A model generated the notes under the pieces. It saw nothing but the letters and a program-made list of their open reading frames with translations, did not search any database and was not told the origin of the DNA. Positions 45,078 through 54,107 of a DNA stretch of 64,000 bases are shown piece by piece. A program made the position numbers and the translations under genes. Each line of letters begins with the position of its first letter. Position 1 is the first letter of the stretch. Origin of the DNA: Wenzhouxiangella sp. XN24 (lineage in GTDB: Bacteria > Pseudomonadota > Gammaproteobacteria > Steroidobacterales > XN24); NCBI RefSeq assembly GCF_011064545.1, contig NZ_JAAMFG010000017.1, positions 184,421-248,420 on the forward strand, written 5' to 3'.

Positions 45078-45136
45078 CGGCGGCCCGGGAGAGGATCCCG
45101 CGCGCGCTCGCGGCTCCGCGGAAGCCGGGGCCGCCG
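45078..45136 (-). terminator. Long GC-rich inverted repeat behind rpoS
   Basis: CGGCGGCCC and GGGCCGCCG, perfect nine-base arms separated by 41 bases with an inner CGGCT/AGCCG hairpin, lie directly after the rpoS-like stop. No T run follows, so it is more likely an mRNA 3-prime-end structure or factor-dependent terminator than an intrinsic terminator. Confidence 0.4.
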
Positions 45137-45137
45137 T

Positions 45138-46007
45138 TCAATCCAGCATGGATTCTTTGCCAAGCCCCTGCGACTGGAGCAGCCTGTAAAGGCGCGCCAG
45201 CGCCTCCATCTGGATCTGCCGGGTGCGCTCTCGCGTGACGCCGACGGCCTCGCCGACCTGCTCGAGGGTGGCCGGCTCGTGCCCGTGCAGCCCGAAGCGC
45301 CGCACCACCACTTGGCGCTGCTTGTCGGGCAACCGCTCGAGCCAGTATTCGATGATCCGGTTGACGTCGCGGTGCTGGCAGTCCTCGCCGCTTTCGCCTA
45401 CCGACTCGTCGGGCAGCAGGTCGAAGACATCGCGTTCCCCGTCTTGCGACATCACGTTGCCGCTGGTCACTTGCTGGTCGTGAAAAGCCAGCATCCGGTC
45501 CACGTCGGCGGGTTCCCGATCCAGCAGCTCGCCGATCTCTTCGGCGCTCGGCGCCCGGTCGAGTTCCTGTTGCAGGCGGCGGGCCGCGCGCAGATAGATA
45601 TTGATCTCTTTCGCGACATGAATCGGCAGGCGGATGGTCCGCGCCTGGTTCATGATGGCCCGCTCGATGTTCTGGCGGATCCACCAGGTCGCGTAGGTCG
45701 AGAAACGGAACCCCCGCTCGGGGTCGAACTTCTCGACGGCGTGCATCAGGCCGAGGTTGCCTTCCTCGATGACATCGAGCAGTGGCAGGCCCCGGTTCAG
45801 GTAACGTCGCGCGATCTTCACCACGAGGCGAAGATTGCTGACGATCATGCGCTTGCGCGCGGCCTCGTCGCCATTCAGAGCGCGACGAGAATAGTAGACT
45901 TCCTCTTCGGCCGTGAGCAGCGGCGAGTAGCCGATTTCGGCGAGGTAAAGGCGTGTGGCATCGGGCTCCGCGGCGGCGCCGCGGCGGGTACGCGTCGTTT
46001 CGCTCAT
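45138..46007 (-). CDS. rpoS: RNA polymerase sigma factor, RpoS-like
   Basis: The 289-residue sigma-70 factor has region 1.2 ([21 protein letters not shown]), 2.1-2.4 ([48 protein letters not shown]), region 3 and region 4 with [18 protein letters not shown]. The lack of region 1.1 and the length fit RpoS, the stationary-phase sigma. It has an AAGGA ribosome site. The nearby mechanosensitive channel gene suits an osmotic-stress setting, but no nlpD is adjacent. Confidence 0.9.
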   Translation of the reverse strand: MSETTRTRRGAAAEPDATRLYLAEIGYSPLLTAEEEVYYSRRALNGDEAARKRMIVSNLRLVVKIARRYLNRGLPLLDVIEEGNLGLMHAVEKFDPERGFRFSTYATWWIRQNIERAIMNQARTIRLPIHVAKEINIYLRAARRLQQELDRAPSAEEIGELLDREPADVDRMLAFHDQQVTSGNVMSQDGERDVFDLLPDESVGESGEDCQHRDVNRIIEYWLERLPDKQRQVVVRRFGLHGHEPATLEQVGEAVGVTRERTRQIQMEALARLYRLLQSQGLGKESMLD

Positions 46008-46093
46008 CTCTCGATCCTTGCTGATATCCGTTCTACAGAGATCCCGAGAAAACGTTCGGCCATGATGGTCAACCGCGGTGGCCGCACTTCCAT
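46004..46093 (-). other. Possible short upstream open frame overlapping the rpoS start
   Basis: A 29-codon frame (ATG at 46093; longer start at 46153, shorter at 46063) ends in TGA that overlaps the rpoS ATG as ATGA. It contains a basic and hydrophobic mixture and has no good ribosome site of its own. It could be a leader controlling rpoS translation or chance. The surrounding 46010-46229 region is comparatively AT-rich and holds nothing else I can identify. Confidence 0.2.
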
Positions 46094-46229
46094 GCTGCTG
46101 TTCTTGATGAAAATTTTTGTAGCGCTATCCTTGTAAAAGCAGCCGGAGTGCATACGGTACTCGGTGATCGGCGGCTGGCTAATGTAATATTAACTGCGAC
46201 TTATGTAAGTGCGTCGTCACACGAACCAT

Positions 46230-47492
46230 TTAGCCGGGGTCAGCGTTTCCTGCAACCTCCGGAAGCCAGCGTCCCAGGTCGGCCCCCGTGGGTTCCTGGA
46301 ACACCCGAAGGCCGAACTCCGGCACGATCGCATAGAGGTGGTCGAAGATATCCGCCTGGATGCCTTCGTACTCGACCCAGGCCGTCGTGGCCGTGAAACA
46401 ATAGATCTCCAGCGGCAATCCGGTGGGGCCCGGCTGCAGCTGGCGGACCATCTTCGTGAGACCCTGGTGGATCCGCGGGTGTGCTTCCAGGTAGGCGGCC
46501 ACGTAGGCGCGGAAAGTGCCGATGTTCGTCACCCGGCGGGTATTCACGGGATCACGTCCCTGGGCGAGCAGGACCTCGTTGTAGCGCTCCAGCTCCTCCC
46601 GCTTTCGCTCGAGATAAGCATCGATCAGGGCGAAGCGCTTCATCCTGTCGCGCTCCTCCTCGTTGAGGAAACGGATGGACGACTGGTCGATGTAGAGCGC
46701 GCGCTTGATCCGCCGCCCGCCCGTGTCGTTCATCCCGCGCCAATTCTTGAAACTCTCGTTGATCAGCCGCCAGGTCGGAATGGTCGTGATGGTGCGGTCC
46801 CAGTTCTGCACCTTCACGGTGTGCAGGGCGATATCGATCACGTCGCCGTCCGCGTTGAGCGCCGGCATCTCGATCCAGTCGCCCACCCGCAGCATGTCCT
46901 GGCTCGACAGCTGCACCGAAGCGACGAAGGACATGATCGTGTCCTTGAACACCAGCAGCAGCACCGCGGTCATGGCGCCGAGGCCGGACAACAGCAGCAA
47001 CGGCGAGCGATTCAGCAATACCGCGATCACCAGCACCGCGGCGAAGATGAAGCCGATGATCTTGACGAGCTGGAGGTAGCCCTTGATCGGCTTGTTGCGC
47101 GCACGCAGCGGGTCGAGCCGCTCGTAGATATCGCCCAGTGCATTGAGCAGCTTGCCCAGCGACAATGCGACGGTCAGTATCATGTAGGCATTGGCGAGGT
47201 TGCGGACCAGCAAGACCGCGGTGTCCGGCAGGCCGGGCACATAGGCGATGCCGGTGAATATGACCACCGCGGGCACCACGTGCGCCAGGCGCGCCACCAC
47301 GCCGCGATCCAGCAATGCCCCGCCGTAGGCGCTCGACGACCCGGAGACAGCCTTGACGAACAAGCGCAACAGCACGCGACGCGTGACGAAGTCCGCGGCC
47401 AAGGCTGCGGCAAAGAGCAGCACGACGAAGATCGTCGTTTCCAGCCGTGGCGTGGCGGAGAGCGGTTCGAGCAAGGTCTGCAGTGCGTCCAT
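46230..47492 (-). CDS. ybdG: Mechanosensitive channel, YbdG/MscS family
   Basis: The 420-residue protein has five N-terminal membrane helices, the MscS pore helix-like LLLLSGLGAMTAVLLLVFKDTIMSF and the beta-domain motif VGDWIEMPALNADGDVIDI, then a long C-terminal cage domain with YIDQSSIRFL and YCFTATTAWVEYEG. The length and C-terminal form match YbdG/MscM. It releases solutes on hypo-osmotic shock. Confidence 0.9.
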   Translation of the reverse strand: MDALQTLLEPLSATPRLETTIFVVLLFAAALAADFVTRRVLLRLFVKAVSGSSSAYGGALLDRGVVARLAHVVPAVVIFTGIAYVPGLPDTAVLLVRNLANAYMILTVALSLGKLLNALGDIYERLDPLRARNKPIKGYLQLVKIIGFIFAAVLVIAVLLNRSPLLLLSGLGAMTAVLLLVFKDTIMSFVASVQLSSQDMLRVGDWIEMPALNADGDVIDIALHTVKVQNWDRTITTIPTWRLINESFKNWRGMNDTGGRRIKRALYIDQSSIRFLNEEERDRMKRFALIDAYLERKREELERYNEVLLAQGRDPVNTRRVTNIGTFRAYVAAYLEAHPRIHQGLTKMVRQLQPGPTGLPLEIYCFTATTAWVEYEGIQADIFDHLYAIVPEFGLRVFQEPTGADLGRWLPEVAGNADPG

Positions 47493-47552
47493 GGCGCGCT
47501 ATTCTAGCCCGCCTGCCGCGCCCCTCGTCAGCCGGCCGGGGACCTCGTCGCC

Positions 47553-48164
47553 ATGAAATCCGCACGACGCATCACGCCTTTCCTGCCGGCCATCGGGCTG
47601 GTTATGCTGTTGGCCCTGCCTGCGGCCGCGGTGAACCCGGACATGACGAAGCAGCTGCTGATCGACGACTTCAGCGACGCCGATGCGGTGTCGGCCCTCG
47701 GGACGCGCTGGGAAGGCCTGACCGACCGGGTCATGGGCGGGCGCTCGGACATGGAGATGACCATCCGCGAAGCGGATGACGGGGGCCTCCTCCATATGCG
47801 CGGTACCGTGCGCCTCGAGAATCGCGGCGGATTCATCCAGGCGCGCCTGCCGCTCGATTCGCGCGGCGGCCATTTCGACGCCAGCGACTGGTGGGGCGTG
47901 CGGCTCGAGGCGCGGGGGCGGCCCGGACCCTACTACGTCCACCTGCGGACGCGGCAGAACTGGATGCCGTGGCAATATTTCCGGGCCCGCTTCGAGATCG
48001 GGCCCGACTGGCGCGCGGTGTCGATCCCGTTCAGCGACTTCGAGGGCGTCTCGACCCGGCGCGACCTCGACGTCCGCGCCCTGAAGTCGATCGCGGTCGT
48101 CGCCTACGGCGAAGCCTTCGAAGCCGAGATCGAGGTGGCGCGCATCGAACTGGTGGCGCCCTAG
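47553..48164 (+). CDS. CIA30-family secreted protein
   Basis: The 203-residue product has a signal peptide ending near PAAAV, then a beta-sandwich with LIDDFSDADAVSALG, WEGLTDRVMGGRSD and LRTRQNWMPWQYFRARFE, the CIA30 (complex I intermediate-associated) signature. Bacterial members are envelope proteins of unknown role. It is divergent from the channel gene and followed by arfB. Confidence 0.88.
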   Translation: MKSARRITPFLPAIGLVMLLALPAAAVNPDMTKQLLIDDFSDADAVSALGTRWEGLTDRVMGGRSDMEMTIREADDGGLLHMRGTVRLENRGGFIQARLPLDSRGGHFDASDWWGVRLEARGRPGPYYVHLRTRQNWMPWQYFRARFEIGPDWRAVSIPFSDFEGVSTRRDLDVRALKSIAVVAYGEAFEAEIEVARIELVAP

Positions 48165-48199
48165 GCGATGGCGCCCCGCCCGCCGCCAGGACCCGCGAC

Positions 48200-48634
48200 A
48201 TGAGCCCGGAAGACGAGCAGGACCGCCCGGCCTTCCAGCCCCCGGAGAGCGAACTGTCGGAGAAGTTCATCCTCACCGGCGGCCCCGGCGGCCAGCACGT
48301 GAACCGCACGGAGTCGGGGGTGCAGTTGCGCTACGACGTGGCGGCGTCCGGGTTCATCAGCGACGAGGTCAAGGCACGGCTGCTCAAGCTGGCCGGCAGC
48401 CGCGCGGACTCGAACGGGGTGATCACGATCGAGGCCCGGGGTCATCGCAGCCAGCACCGCAACCGGGAAGACGCGCGGGCGCGCCTCGCCGCGCTCATCG
48501 AGCAGGCCAGCCGGCCGCCGCGGCCGCGTGTGCCGACCCGCCCCACGCGCGCCTCCAGGCTCAAACGCCTCAGCGCCAAGCGCCGTCGCGGCGACGTGAA
48601 GCAGAAGCGCAGCCCGCCGGGCAGCGAGGACTGA
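48200..48634 (+). CDS. arfB: Alternative ribosome-rescue factor ArfB
   Basis: The 144-residue product has the release-factor GGQ loop in TGGPGGQHVNRTESGVQLRYD near residue 30 and a basic C-terminal tail (RLKRLSAKRRRGDVKQKR) which enters the mRNA channel. ArfB (YaeJ) hydrolyses peptidyl-tRNA on stalled ribosomes. The ATG at 48200 fits the family start; the frame continues upstream over the CIA30 gene. Confidence 0.93.
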   Translation: MSPEDEQDRPAFQPPESELSEKFILTGGPGGQHVNRTESGVQLRYDVAASGFISDEVKARLLKLAGSRADSNGVITIEARGHRSQHRNREDARARLAALIEQASRPPRPRVPTRPTRASRLKRLSAKRRRGDVKQKRSPPGSED

Positions 48635-48714
48635 TCACTCGTTTGTCCGCAGCGCTTCGGGCGATCCCGCAGGGATATTCAATCGCTCAGCGAGTTTCCT
48701 TCGGCGATATTCTG

Positions 48715-49452
48715 TCAGCGATATTCCGGATTGGCGTAACCGAAATGCTCGCCCGCGTCCCACGCGGGCCTTTGGTTGCCGTACGCGGGCAGACCGCCGG
48801 CATCCTTGAGCAGGCGCGCCATGTGGAGCAGGTTCCAGGTCATGAACGTCGTATTGCGCTTCGTGAACTCGTTGTCGAAGCCCACGAAGCCGCCGTCGTC
48901 ACGCGGGTCGCCGTAGCTCGGGCCGGGTCCCGCCTCCCCGATCCAGCCGGCGTCGGCCTGCGGCGGGATGGTGCAGCCGAGATGTTGCAGGGCATACAAC
49001 ACGCCCATGGCCACGTGCTTGACGCCGTCCTCGTTGCCGGTGACCAGGCAGCCGCCGACCTTGCCGTAATAGATGTACTGGCCCTTGTCGTTCAGCTGCC
49101 CGGATTGCGCGTACAGCCGCTCGATCACGCGCGTGCAGATCGACGAGCGCTCCCCGAGCCAGATGGGCGTGCCGATGACGAGGATGTCGGCGGCCGCAAC
49201 CCGGGCGAAGATGTCGGGCCAGTCGTCACGCTCGAAGCCGTGCTCCGTCATGTCCGGCTGCACCCCCGGGGCGAGCTCGAAATCCGCAGCCCGCAGATGA
49301 TCCACGGCGACGCCCTGCCCCTGCATGATCCCTTGCGAGACCTCCATCAGGGCCTGGGTGTGGGAGAACTCGGGTGAGACCTTCAAGGTGGTGTTGATGA
49401 ACACGGCGCGCAGGTCGGCATAGCTCGCCGGTGGTTTCGTCGGGTTGTTCAT
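48715..49452 (-). CDS. Flavodoxin-like NAD(P)H oxidoreductase
   Basis: The 245-residue product has a flavodoxin/NADPH-dependent FMN reductase fold: VFINTTLKVSPEFSHTQALME, the loop ILVIGTPIWLGERSSICTRVIERL and a C-terminal nucleotide region. It belongs to the flavodoxin-family NAD(P)H oxidoreductases that reduce quinones, electrophiles or azo compounds. It follows the AhpD-fold gene by 13 bases in the TetR operon. Confidence 0.88.
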   Translation of the reverse strand: MNNPTKPPASYADLRAVFINTTLKVSPEFSHTQALMEVSQGIMQGQGVAVDHLRAADFELAPGVQPDMTEHGFERDDWPDIFARVAAADILVIGTPIWLGERSSICTRVIERLYAQSGQLNDKGQYIYYGKVGGCLVTGNEDGVKHVAMGVLYALQHLGCTIPPQADAGWIGEAGPGPSYGDPRDDGGFVGFDNEFTKRNTTFMTWNLLHMARLLKDAGGLPAYGNQRPAWDAGEHFGYANPEYR

Positions 49453-49465
49453 GGCGCTGGACCTC

Positions 49466-50017
49466 CTAGGCCTGGCCTTCCCAGGCCTGGTCGGCGAACG
49501 CGTCGTCGAGCGGCGTTTCGGCGATGTGATTCGTGTAGTTGCTCAGCGTCTTCATCGCGATGATGGTGAGCACGTCCAGGACGTGACGACGCTCGAAGCC
49601 GGCCGCGCTGAACGCGCTCAATGCCTCGTCCGGCACCCAGCCACGATGACTCACGACTGCGCGGGTGAACTCGGCCAGCGCCTGGAGCCGCTCGTCGGAT
49701 AACGGCTCCTGGCTGCGCAACGCCGCCAGCGCGCCGTCCGGCATCTTCACGCCCCTGGCGATGGTGCTGTGCGCGGCGACGCAGTAGCTGCAGGCGTTCT
49801 GGGCACTGACGCTCAAGAACACCACCTGCTGCTCCACGGGATCCAGGGCCGCTTTCTCCAGCGCCTTGCCGATGCTGGCATAGGCCTCGGCCGCGGCGGG
49901 TGATTCCGCGAACACGCCGAACAGGTTCGGCACGAAACCATAGGCCTTCTTGACCCCTTCGAGGGTCGGGCGGGCCTCGGCCGGCGCGGTGTCGATCGTG
50001 TGGACGTCGAATTTCAT
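49466..50017 (-). CDS. Carboxymuconolactone decarboxylase/AhpD-fold protein
   Basis: The 183-residue product has the AhpD helical fold with the redox pair CSYCVAAH near residue 92 (CxxC followed by His), as in AhpD-like peroxidase partners. The ATG at 50017 has an AGGAG site; the frame extends upstream. It lies between the TetR gene and the flavodoxin gene in one operon, so it probably detoxifies oxidants or electrophiles. Confidence 0.9.
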   Translation of the reverse strand: MKFDVHTIDTAPAEARPTLEGVKKAYGFVPNLFGVFAESPAAAEAYASIGKALEKAALDPVEQQVVFLSVSAQNACSYCVAAHSTIARGVKMPDGALAALRSQEPLSDERLQALAEFTRAVVSHRGWVPDEALSAFSAAGFERRHVLDVLTIIAMKTLSNYTNHIAETPLDDAFADQAWEGQA

Positions 50018-50057
50018 GTATTTCTCCTGCTCTGTCTTGTGCGTGTGCCGCGCGGCA

Positions 50058-50645
50058 TCAGCGCAGCGCGGCGGCGGCGAGTTCGGCAAGCTTCGCGAGT
50101 TCCTCCGGCGTGGCGCCCGCCTTGGCGAGGGTGCGCAGCCCGCTCATGGCGCACACGACATGGCGGCCGAGCAGCTCGGGGTCCTTGTGCGGGTCGATCT
50201 CTCCGTCCCGCTGGGCGCGGCGCACCGCTTCGCTGAACACGCTCGCGAAGGCGTCGATGCTCATGCTGATTTCAGCAGCCATTCCCGGATCCCGCTGGCC
50301 GAACTCGGCAGCCGAATTGAATACGAGACACCCCATGCGCCCGTCGCCGCGGCGCGCGTCCTCGGCCACCGAGTCCAGCGTGTCGCGCAGAAACGCGAGG
50401 CCTGAACCGGAGGCCGCCAGCCCCGCCCGCAGTTCCGCAACGAGATTCTCCCGATACCGGTCGATGGCCCGCAGGAAAATCTGGCGCTTGCCGCGAAAGG
50501 CCTGGTAGAAACTGCTGCGCGCGATTCCCATGCCGTCCAGCAGGCCCTGCATGGACGTGGCCTTGTAACCCTGCGCCCAGAACAGGCGCATCGCGGCGCC
50601 GAGCGCGGCATCGGGATCGAACTCCAGAGGGCGACCTGAACTCAT
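50058..50645 (-). CDS. TetR-family transcriptional regulator
   Basis: The 195-residue regulator has the TetR helix-turn-helix at about 10-55 (DAALGAAMRLFWAQGYKATSMQGLL, GIARSSFYQAFRGKRQIF) and a ligand domain with a Cys in GCLVFNSA. It resembles AcuR/NemR-type regulators of electrophile response. The ATG at 50645 is chosen; it is 69 bases from the divergent peroxidase-like gene, with an operator between. Confidence 0.9.
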   Translation of the reverse strand: MSSGRPLEFDPDAALGAAMRLFWAQGYKATSMQGLLDGMGIARSSFYQAFRGKRQIFLRAIDRYRENLVAELRAGLAASGSGLAFLRDTLDSVAEDARRGDGRMGCLVFNSAAEFGQRDPGMAAEISMSIDAFASVFSEAVRRAQRDGEIDPHKDPELLGRHVVCAMSGLRTLAKAGATPEELAKLAELAAAALR

Positions 50646-50660
50646 GTGACAAATATTGGT

Positions 50661-50670
50661 ACCATTCGGT
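50661..50670. promoter_or_regulatory. TetR operator in the divergent promoter
   Basis: ACC-N4-GGT (ACCATTCGGT) is an inverted repeat with the core of NemR/AcuR-type operators. It lies between a GTGACA and CATAAT promoter pair reading towards the peroxidase-like gene (20-base spacing) and 16 bases from the TetR start, so it would repress both directions. Confidence 0.6.
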
Positions 50671-50714
50671 CCATAATACAAGTACAAGCAGGACACCCTC
50701 TGGAGGATCGGACG

Positions 50715-51272
50715 ATGAGCTGGATCGACGAAGTCGACGAGAACGCAGCCGACGGCGAGATCGCCGAACTCTATTCGGCGCTGCGCGAACAGCGCGGCAA
50801 GGTCTCCAACATCCTCAAGGTCCACAGCCTGCGGCCGGACGCCCTGCGACATCATCTCGACCTCTACATGGGGCTGATGTTCGGTCCGGGCGGCCTGGGC
50901 CGCCGCGAGCGCGAACTGGTGGCCGTGGCGGTATCGCAGGCCAACGGGTGCCCCTACTGCATCGCGCACCACGCCGAGGCGCTGGCGCGCTACGTGCGCG
51001 ACCCGGAACAGCTGGCGGCCTTGCGCGACGACGCGCGCCAGCCGTTTCTCACGGCACGGGATCGCGCCCTGGTGGACTACGCGGGGAAGCTCACCCGCAC
51101 TCCGCATGCCATGGAAGAAAGTGATGTCGCGGCACTGCGCGATGCGGGGCTGGCGGACGAGGACGTGCTGCTGGTCAACCTGATCGTGGCCTATTTCAAT
51201 TTCGTCAACCGCATCGCACTCGGGCTGGGCGTGGCGCACAACGAGGCGGAAGTGGAAGGCTACAAGGTGTGA
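50715..51272 (+). CDS. Peroxidase-related AhpD-fold protein
   Basis: The 185-residue product has the AhpD fold with CPYCIAHHAEAL near residue 79 (CxxC and His) and RALVDYAGKLTRTPHAM. It is a peroxidase-related enzyme of the uncharacterised alkylhydroperoxidase group. The ATG follows a GGAGG site. It is divergent from the TetR operon and probably repressed by the same TetR. Confidence 0.9.
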   Translation: MSWIDEVDENAADGEIAELYSALREQRGKVSNILKVHSLRPDALRHHLDLYMGLMFGPGGLGRRERELVAVAVSQANGCPYCIAHHAEALARYVRDPEQLAALRDDARQPFLTARDRALVDYAGKLTRTPHAMEESDVAALRDAGLADEDVLLVNLIVAYFNFVNRIALGLGVAHNEAEVEGYKV

Positions 51273-51387
51273 GTCGAGCCGCAACACTTAGCACCGAATG
51301 GCATATGGACATGCCATCAAGTTCGTTCACCTCCGGGAGCCGTGTTGTTCCAATACGGCCGACTCATCGCCATCCCGGATATCCCCC

Positions 51388-52656
51388 ATGCGCGTTATTT
51401 CCCGTTCCGCGACGCCTGCCGCCCTGGCGTTCGCCCTCGTGCTCGGCGCTTCGCCGGGCCACGCCACCAACGGCTATTTCGCCCATGGCTACGGCACGAT
51501 CAGCCTCGGGATGGCGGGCGCCGGCACCGCGTTCTCGCAGGACGCGCTGGCGACGGCCACCAACCCAGCCGGCATGGCTTTCGTCGGCTCGCGACTCGAC
51601 CTGGGCCTGCAGGTCTTTTCACCGCGCCGGGAGTACACCGTCACGGGCACCGGCACGCCGCAGCCGGGCACCTTCTACCTCACGGAGGGACGCCGCAACA
51701 GCTCCCGCGAGTACTTCCTGATCCCGGAGTTCGGCTACAACCGCGTGTTGAGCGATACCCAGACGGTCGGCATCACGGTGTTCGGCAATGGCGGCATGAA
51801 CACCGCGTGGGATGGTGACGACGGTGGCACGTTTTTCGCCGGCCGGGCCGGGGTGGACGTCGCACAGGCCTTCGTGGCGCCGAACTGGACCTGGCGTTTT
51901 CGCCCGGACCAGGCGATCGGCGTGGCGCCCGTGCTCGCCATCCAACGCTTCGAAGGCCAGGGCGTCGGCAGCTTCGCAGCATTTTCCGCGGATCCCACCG
52001 CCCTGTCGGACAACGGCCACGACACCGCGCTCGGCTACGGCCTGCAGCTCGGCTGGCAGGGCGCCCTCGGGCCGACCCTGCGCGGCGGGTTGAGCTGGCG
52101 CAGCCGGATCTACATGGAGGAATTCGACCGCTATCGGGGGCTGTTCGCAGAAGACGGCGATTTCGACATCCCGCAGATGATCAACGCAGGCCTCGCCTGG
52201 ACCGGCCTCGCCGCGCACACGCTGTTACTCGACCTGCAGCACATCCGCTACAGCGAAATCGACAGCGTCGGCGCCGCACTGTTGCCGAACCTCGCCACGG
52301 CCCGGCTCGGGGATCGCAACGGCGCGGGCTTCGGCTGGGAGGACGTGACCGTCGTGAAGCTGGGCTGGCAATGGCAATGGAGCGCACAACAGACCTGGCG
52401 GGCCGGAATCAGCTACGCGGAACAGCCCATTCCGGACACCGAGGTGCTGTTCAACATCCTCGCCCCCGGCGTGCAGGAATGGCACTTCACCGGCGGCTTC
52501 AGCCGCGAGATCAGCCCGGCGATCACGCTGTCCGGCATGGCCTTCTACTCGCCGGCCAAGACGGTGCGCGGTGACAACCCGCTCGGCCCCGGCCAATCCA
52601 TCGAGCTGCGCATGCAGCAGCTCGGCGCCTCGCTCAGCGTGGCGTGGACTTTCTGA
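51388..52656 (+). CDS. FadL/OmpP1-type outer-membrane transport protein
   Basis: The 422-residue product has a signal peptide and the FadL signature TNGYFAHGYGTISLGMAGAGTAF followed by SQDALATATNPAGMAF, then a 14-strand barrel ending in VAWTF. The family moves hydrophobic molecules through the outer membrane. It is 16 bases ahead of the YeeE/YedE-type pair, so the cargo may be related to sulfur compounds, but that is inferred. Confidence 0.9.
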   Translation: MRVISRSATPAALAFALVLGASPGHATNGYFAHGYGTISLGMAGAGTAFSQDALATATNPAGMAFVGSRLDLGLQVFSPRREYTVTGTGTPQPGTFYLTEGRRNSSREYFLIPEFGYNRVLSDTQTVGITVFGNGGMNTAWDGDDGGTFFAGRAGVDVAQAFVAPNWTWRFRPDQAIGVAPVLAIQRFEGQGVGSFAAFSADPTALSDNGHDTALGYGLQLGWQGALGPTLRGGLSWRSRIYMEEFDRYRGLFAEDGDFDIPQMINAGLAWTGLAAHTLLLDLQHIRYSEIDSVGAALLPNLATARLGDRNGAGFGWEDVTVVKLGWQWQWSAQQTWRAGISYAEQPIPDTEVLFNILAPGVQEWHFTGGFSREISPAITLSGMAFYSPAKTVRGDNPLGPGQSIELRMQQLGASLSVAWTF

Positions 52657-52672
52657 CGAGGAACGGCAAGCA

Positions 52673-53104
52673 ATGACTGAGTTCACGCCCTGGAGCGCCT
52701 TGTTGGGCGGCGGCCTGATCGGCCTGGCCTCCGGAATCCTGTTACTGCTCAGCGGCCGGGTCGCCGGCGTCTCCGGCATCGCCGGGGGAATGCTGCGCCC
52801 CGAGCCGGGGACGGTGGGCTGGCGCCCGGCCTTCCTGCTGGGACTGGTCATCGGCGTATGGGTGTTCGGCGCACTCGGCGGCAATCTCGACTCGATCCGG
52901 GTCGCGGCAGGCTGGCCGGCGCTCGTCATCGGCGGGCTGCTCGTCGGCTTCGGCACCCAGCTCGGGGGCGGCTGCACCAGCGGGCACGGCGTGAGCGGCA
53001 TCAGCCGTTTCTCGGCCCGTTCCATCGCTGCGACCGTGTTGTTCATGACCAGCGCCGGCGTGACGGTCTACGTTGCCCGGCACGTGCTGGGAGGCGGCGC
53101 ATGA
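52673..53104 (+). CDS. YeeE/YedE-type sulfur transport protein, first half
   Basis: The 143-residue membrane protein has about four helices and the DUF395 motif GFGTQLGGGCTSGHGVSGISRFSARS with the conserved Cys. In TsuA/YeeE, conserved Cys residues pass thiosulfate through the membrane. It pairs with the next gene, overlapping by four bases (ATGA), so the two act as halves of one transporter. Confidence 0.9.
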   Translation: MTEFTPWSALLGGGLIGLASGILLLLSGRVAGVSGIAGGMLRPEPGTVGWRPAFLLGLVIGVWVFGALGGNLDSIRVAAGWPALVIGGLLVGFGTQLGGGCTSGHGVSGISRFSARSIAATVLFMTSAGVTVYVARHVLGGGA

Positions 53105-53526
53105 ACCGGCATACGTGGATCGCGCTCGGCAGCGGCGTGATTTTCGGGCTCGGCCTCGCGATCAGCCAGATGATCGACCCCGAGAAAGTCCTCGCATTCC
53201 TCGACGTCGCCGGCCAGTGGGATCCCAGCCTGGTTTTCGTCATGATCGGCGCATTGCTGGTCATGGGCATCGCCTGGCGCCTGCAGACGCGCGGCGTGCA
53301 GGTCGATGCCCATGCCCGCAAGCTGTCCATCCCCGGGCACGGCATCGATCGATCGCTGGTTATCGGCGCCCTCGTGTTCGGCGTCGGCTGGGGGCTGGTC
53401 GGCTACTGCCCGGGGCCGGCGATCGCCTCGCTGGCCCTGTTCAGTCTCGAAGCTTTCGTGTTCGTCGCGGCGATGCTCGCCGGCATGCAGCTATTCCATT
53501 ACTGGCGAGGCACCGGCGCCGGTTGA
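53101..53526 (+). CDS. YeeE/YedE-type (DUF6691) membrane protein, second half
   Basis: The 141-residue product has about four helices with GVGWGLVGYCPGPAIASL, the conserved Cys of the partner half. It is of the DUF6691/YeeE type usually next to a DUF395 gene. The ATG overlaps the previous stop. Sulfur-compound import is the family proposal. Confidence 0.9.
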   Translation: MNRHTWIALGSGVIFGLGLAISQMIDPEKVLAFLDVAGQWDPSLVFVMIGALLVMGIAWRLQTRGVQVDAHARKLSIPGHGIDRSLVIGALVFGVGWGLVGYCPGPAIASLALFSLEAFVFVAAMLAGMQLFHYWRGTGAG

Positions 53527-53583
53527 CGGGATTAGCACGCCAGGCGGCCGGCCGCGTCCTCCGGGTCCGCTACGAGGATCTCG

Positions 53584-53955
53584 TCAGGGAAGCAGCTGTT
53601 CCGCGCGGTCCAGGTACTCGCGGCCACCGCGCTTGACGGTCGCTGAATCGGCGGACTCCGAGGCCAGGTGGACTTCCTCCAGCACTTCGGCCAGCCGGGC
53701 GTGCTCGGCGCGCATCGTCTCCAGGGCATTTTCCAGCGTGTAGGTCAGCACGTGGATCTCGTGCAGCTCCTGCGGACTCAGGCTGTCCTTTTCCACCAGG
53801 GCCTCCAGCTTGGGATGGTATTCGTTGAGGTTGGCGATGGCCTGCTCCACCGTTTCAGCCGGCTTTCCCTTGAAATGGTCAGGGCGTTCGTCGGCCAGGG
53901 CGGGCAGCGCCACTAGCAGGAGGCAGGCCGGGGCAAGGGACTTGATCAGCTTCAT
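53584..53955 (-). CDS. DUF6746 secreted protein
   Basis: The 123-residue product has a signal peptide ending near LADER, then an all-helical domain with PDHFKGKPAETVEQAIANL and HEIHVLTYTLENAL. It matches a small periplasmic family (DUF6746), role unknown. It is convergent with the YeeE pair. A TAGAAT element about 30 bases upstream could be its -10. Confidence 0.75.
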   Translation of the reverse strand: MKLIKSLAPACLLLVALPALADERPDHFKGKPAETVEQAIANLNEYHPKLEALVEKDSLSPQELHEIHVLTYTLENALETMRAEHARLAEVLEEVHLASESADSATVKRGGREYLDRAEQLLP

Positions 53956-54107
53956 GGAGGTCTCCTCGGGTTCGCGATGAAACCGATTCTACCTTTCCCG
54001 GCGACACGCATGCGCGTGAGGGTGGCGGCCAACTGATCGAATCGTTCCTGCAGCTGGATTGACACCCCTGGTGGACCAGTCGGGTGGCCAGGCGCTTTTC
54101 TCCCGCG

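Noticed and set aside
43752..46136. 794-codon plus-strand frame
   Set aside because: Antisense to DUF1538 and rpoS; Asp/His/Gln-rich mirror of membrane protein codons.
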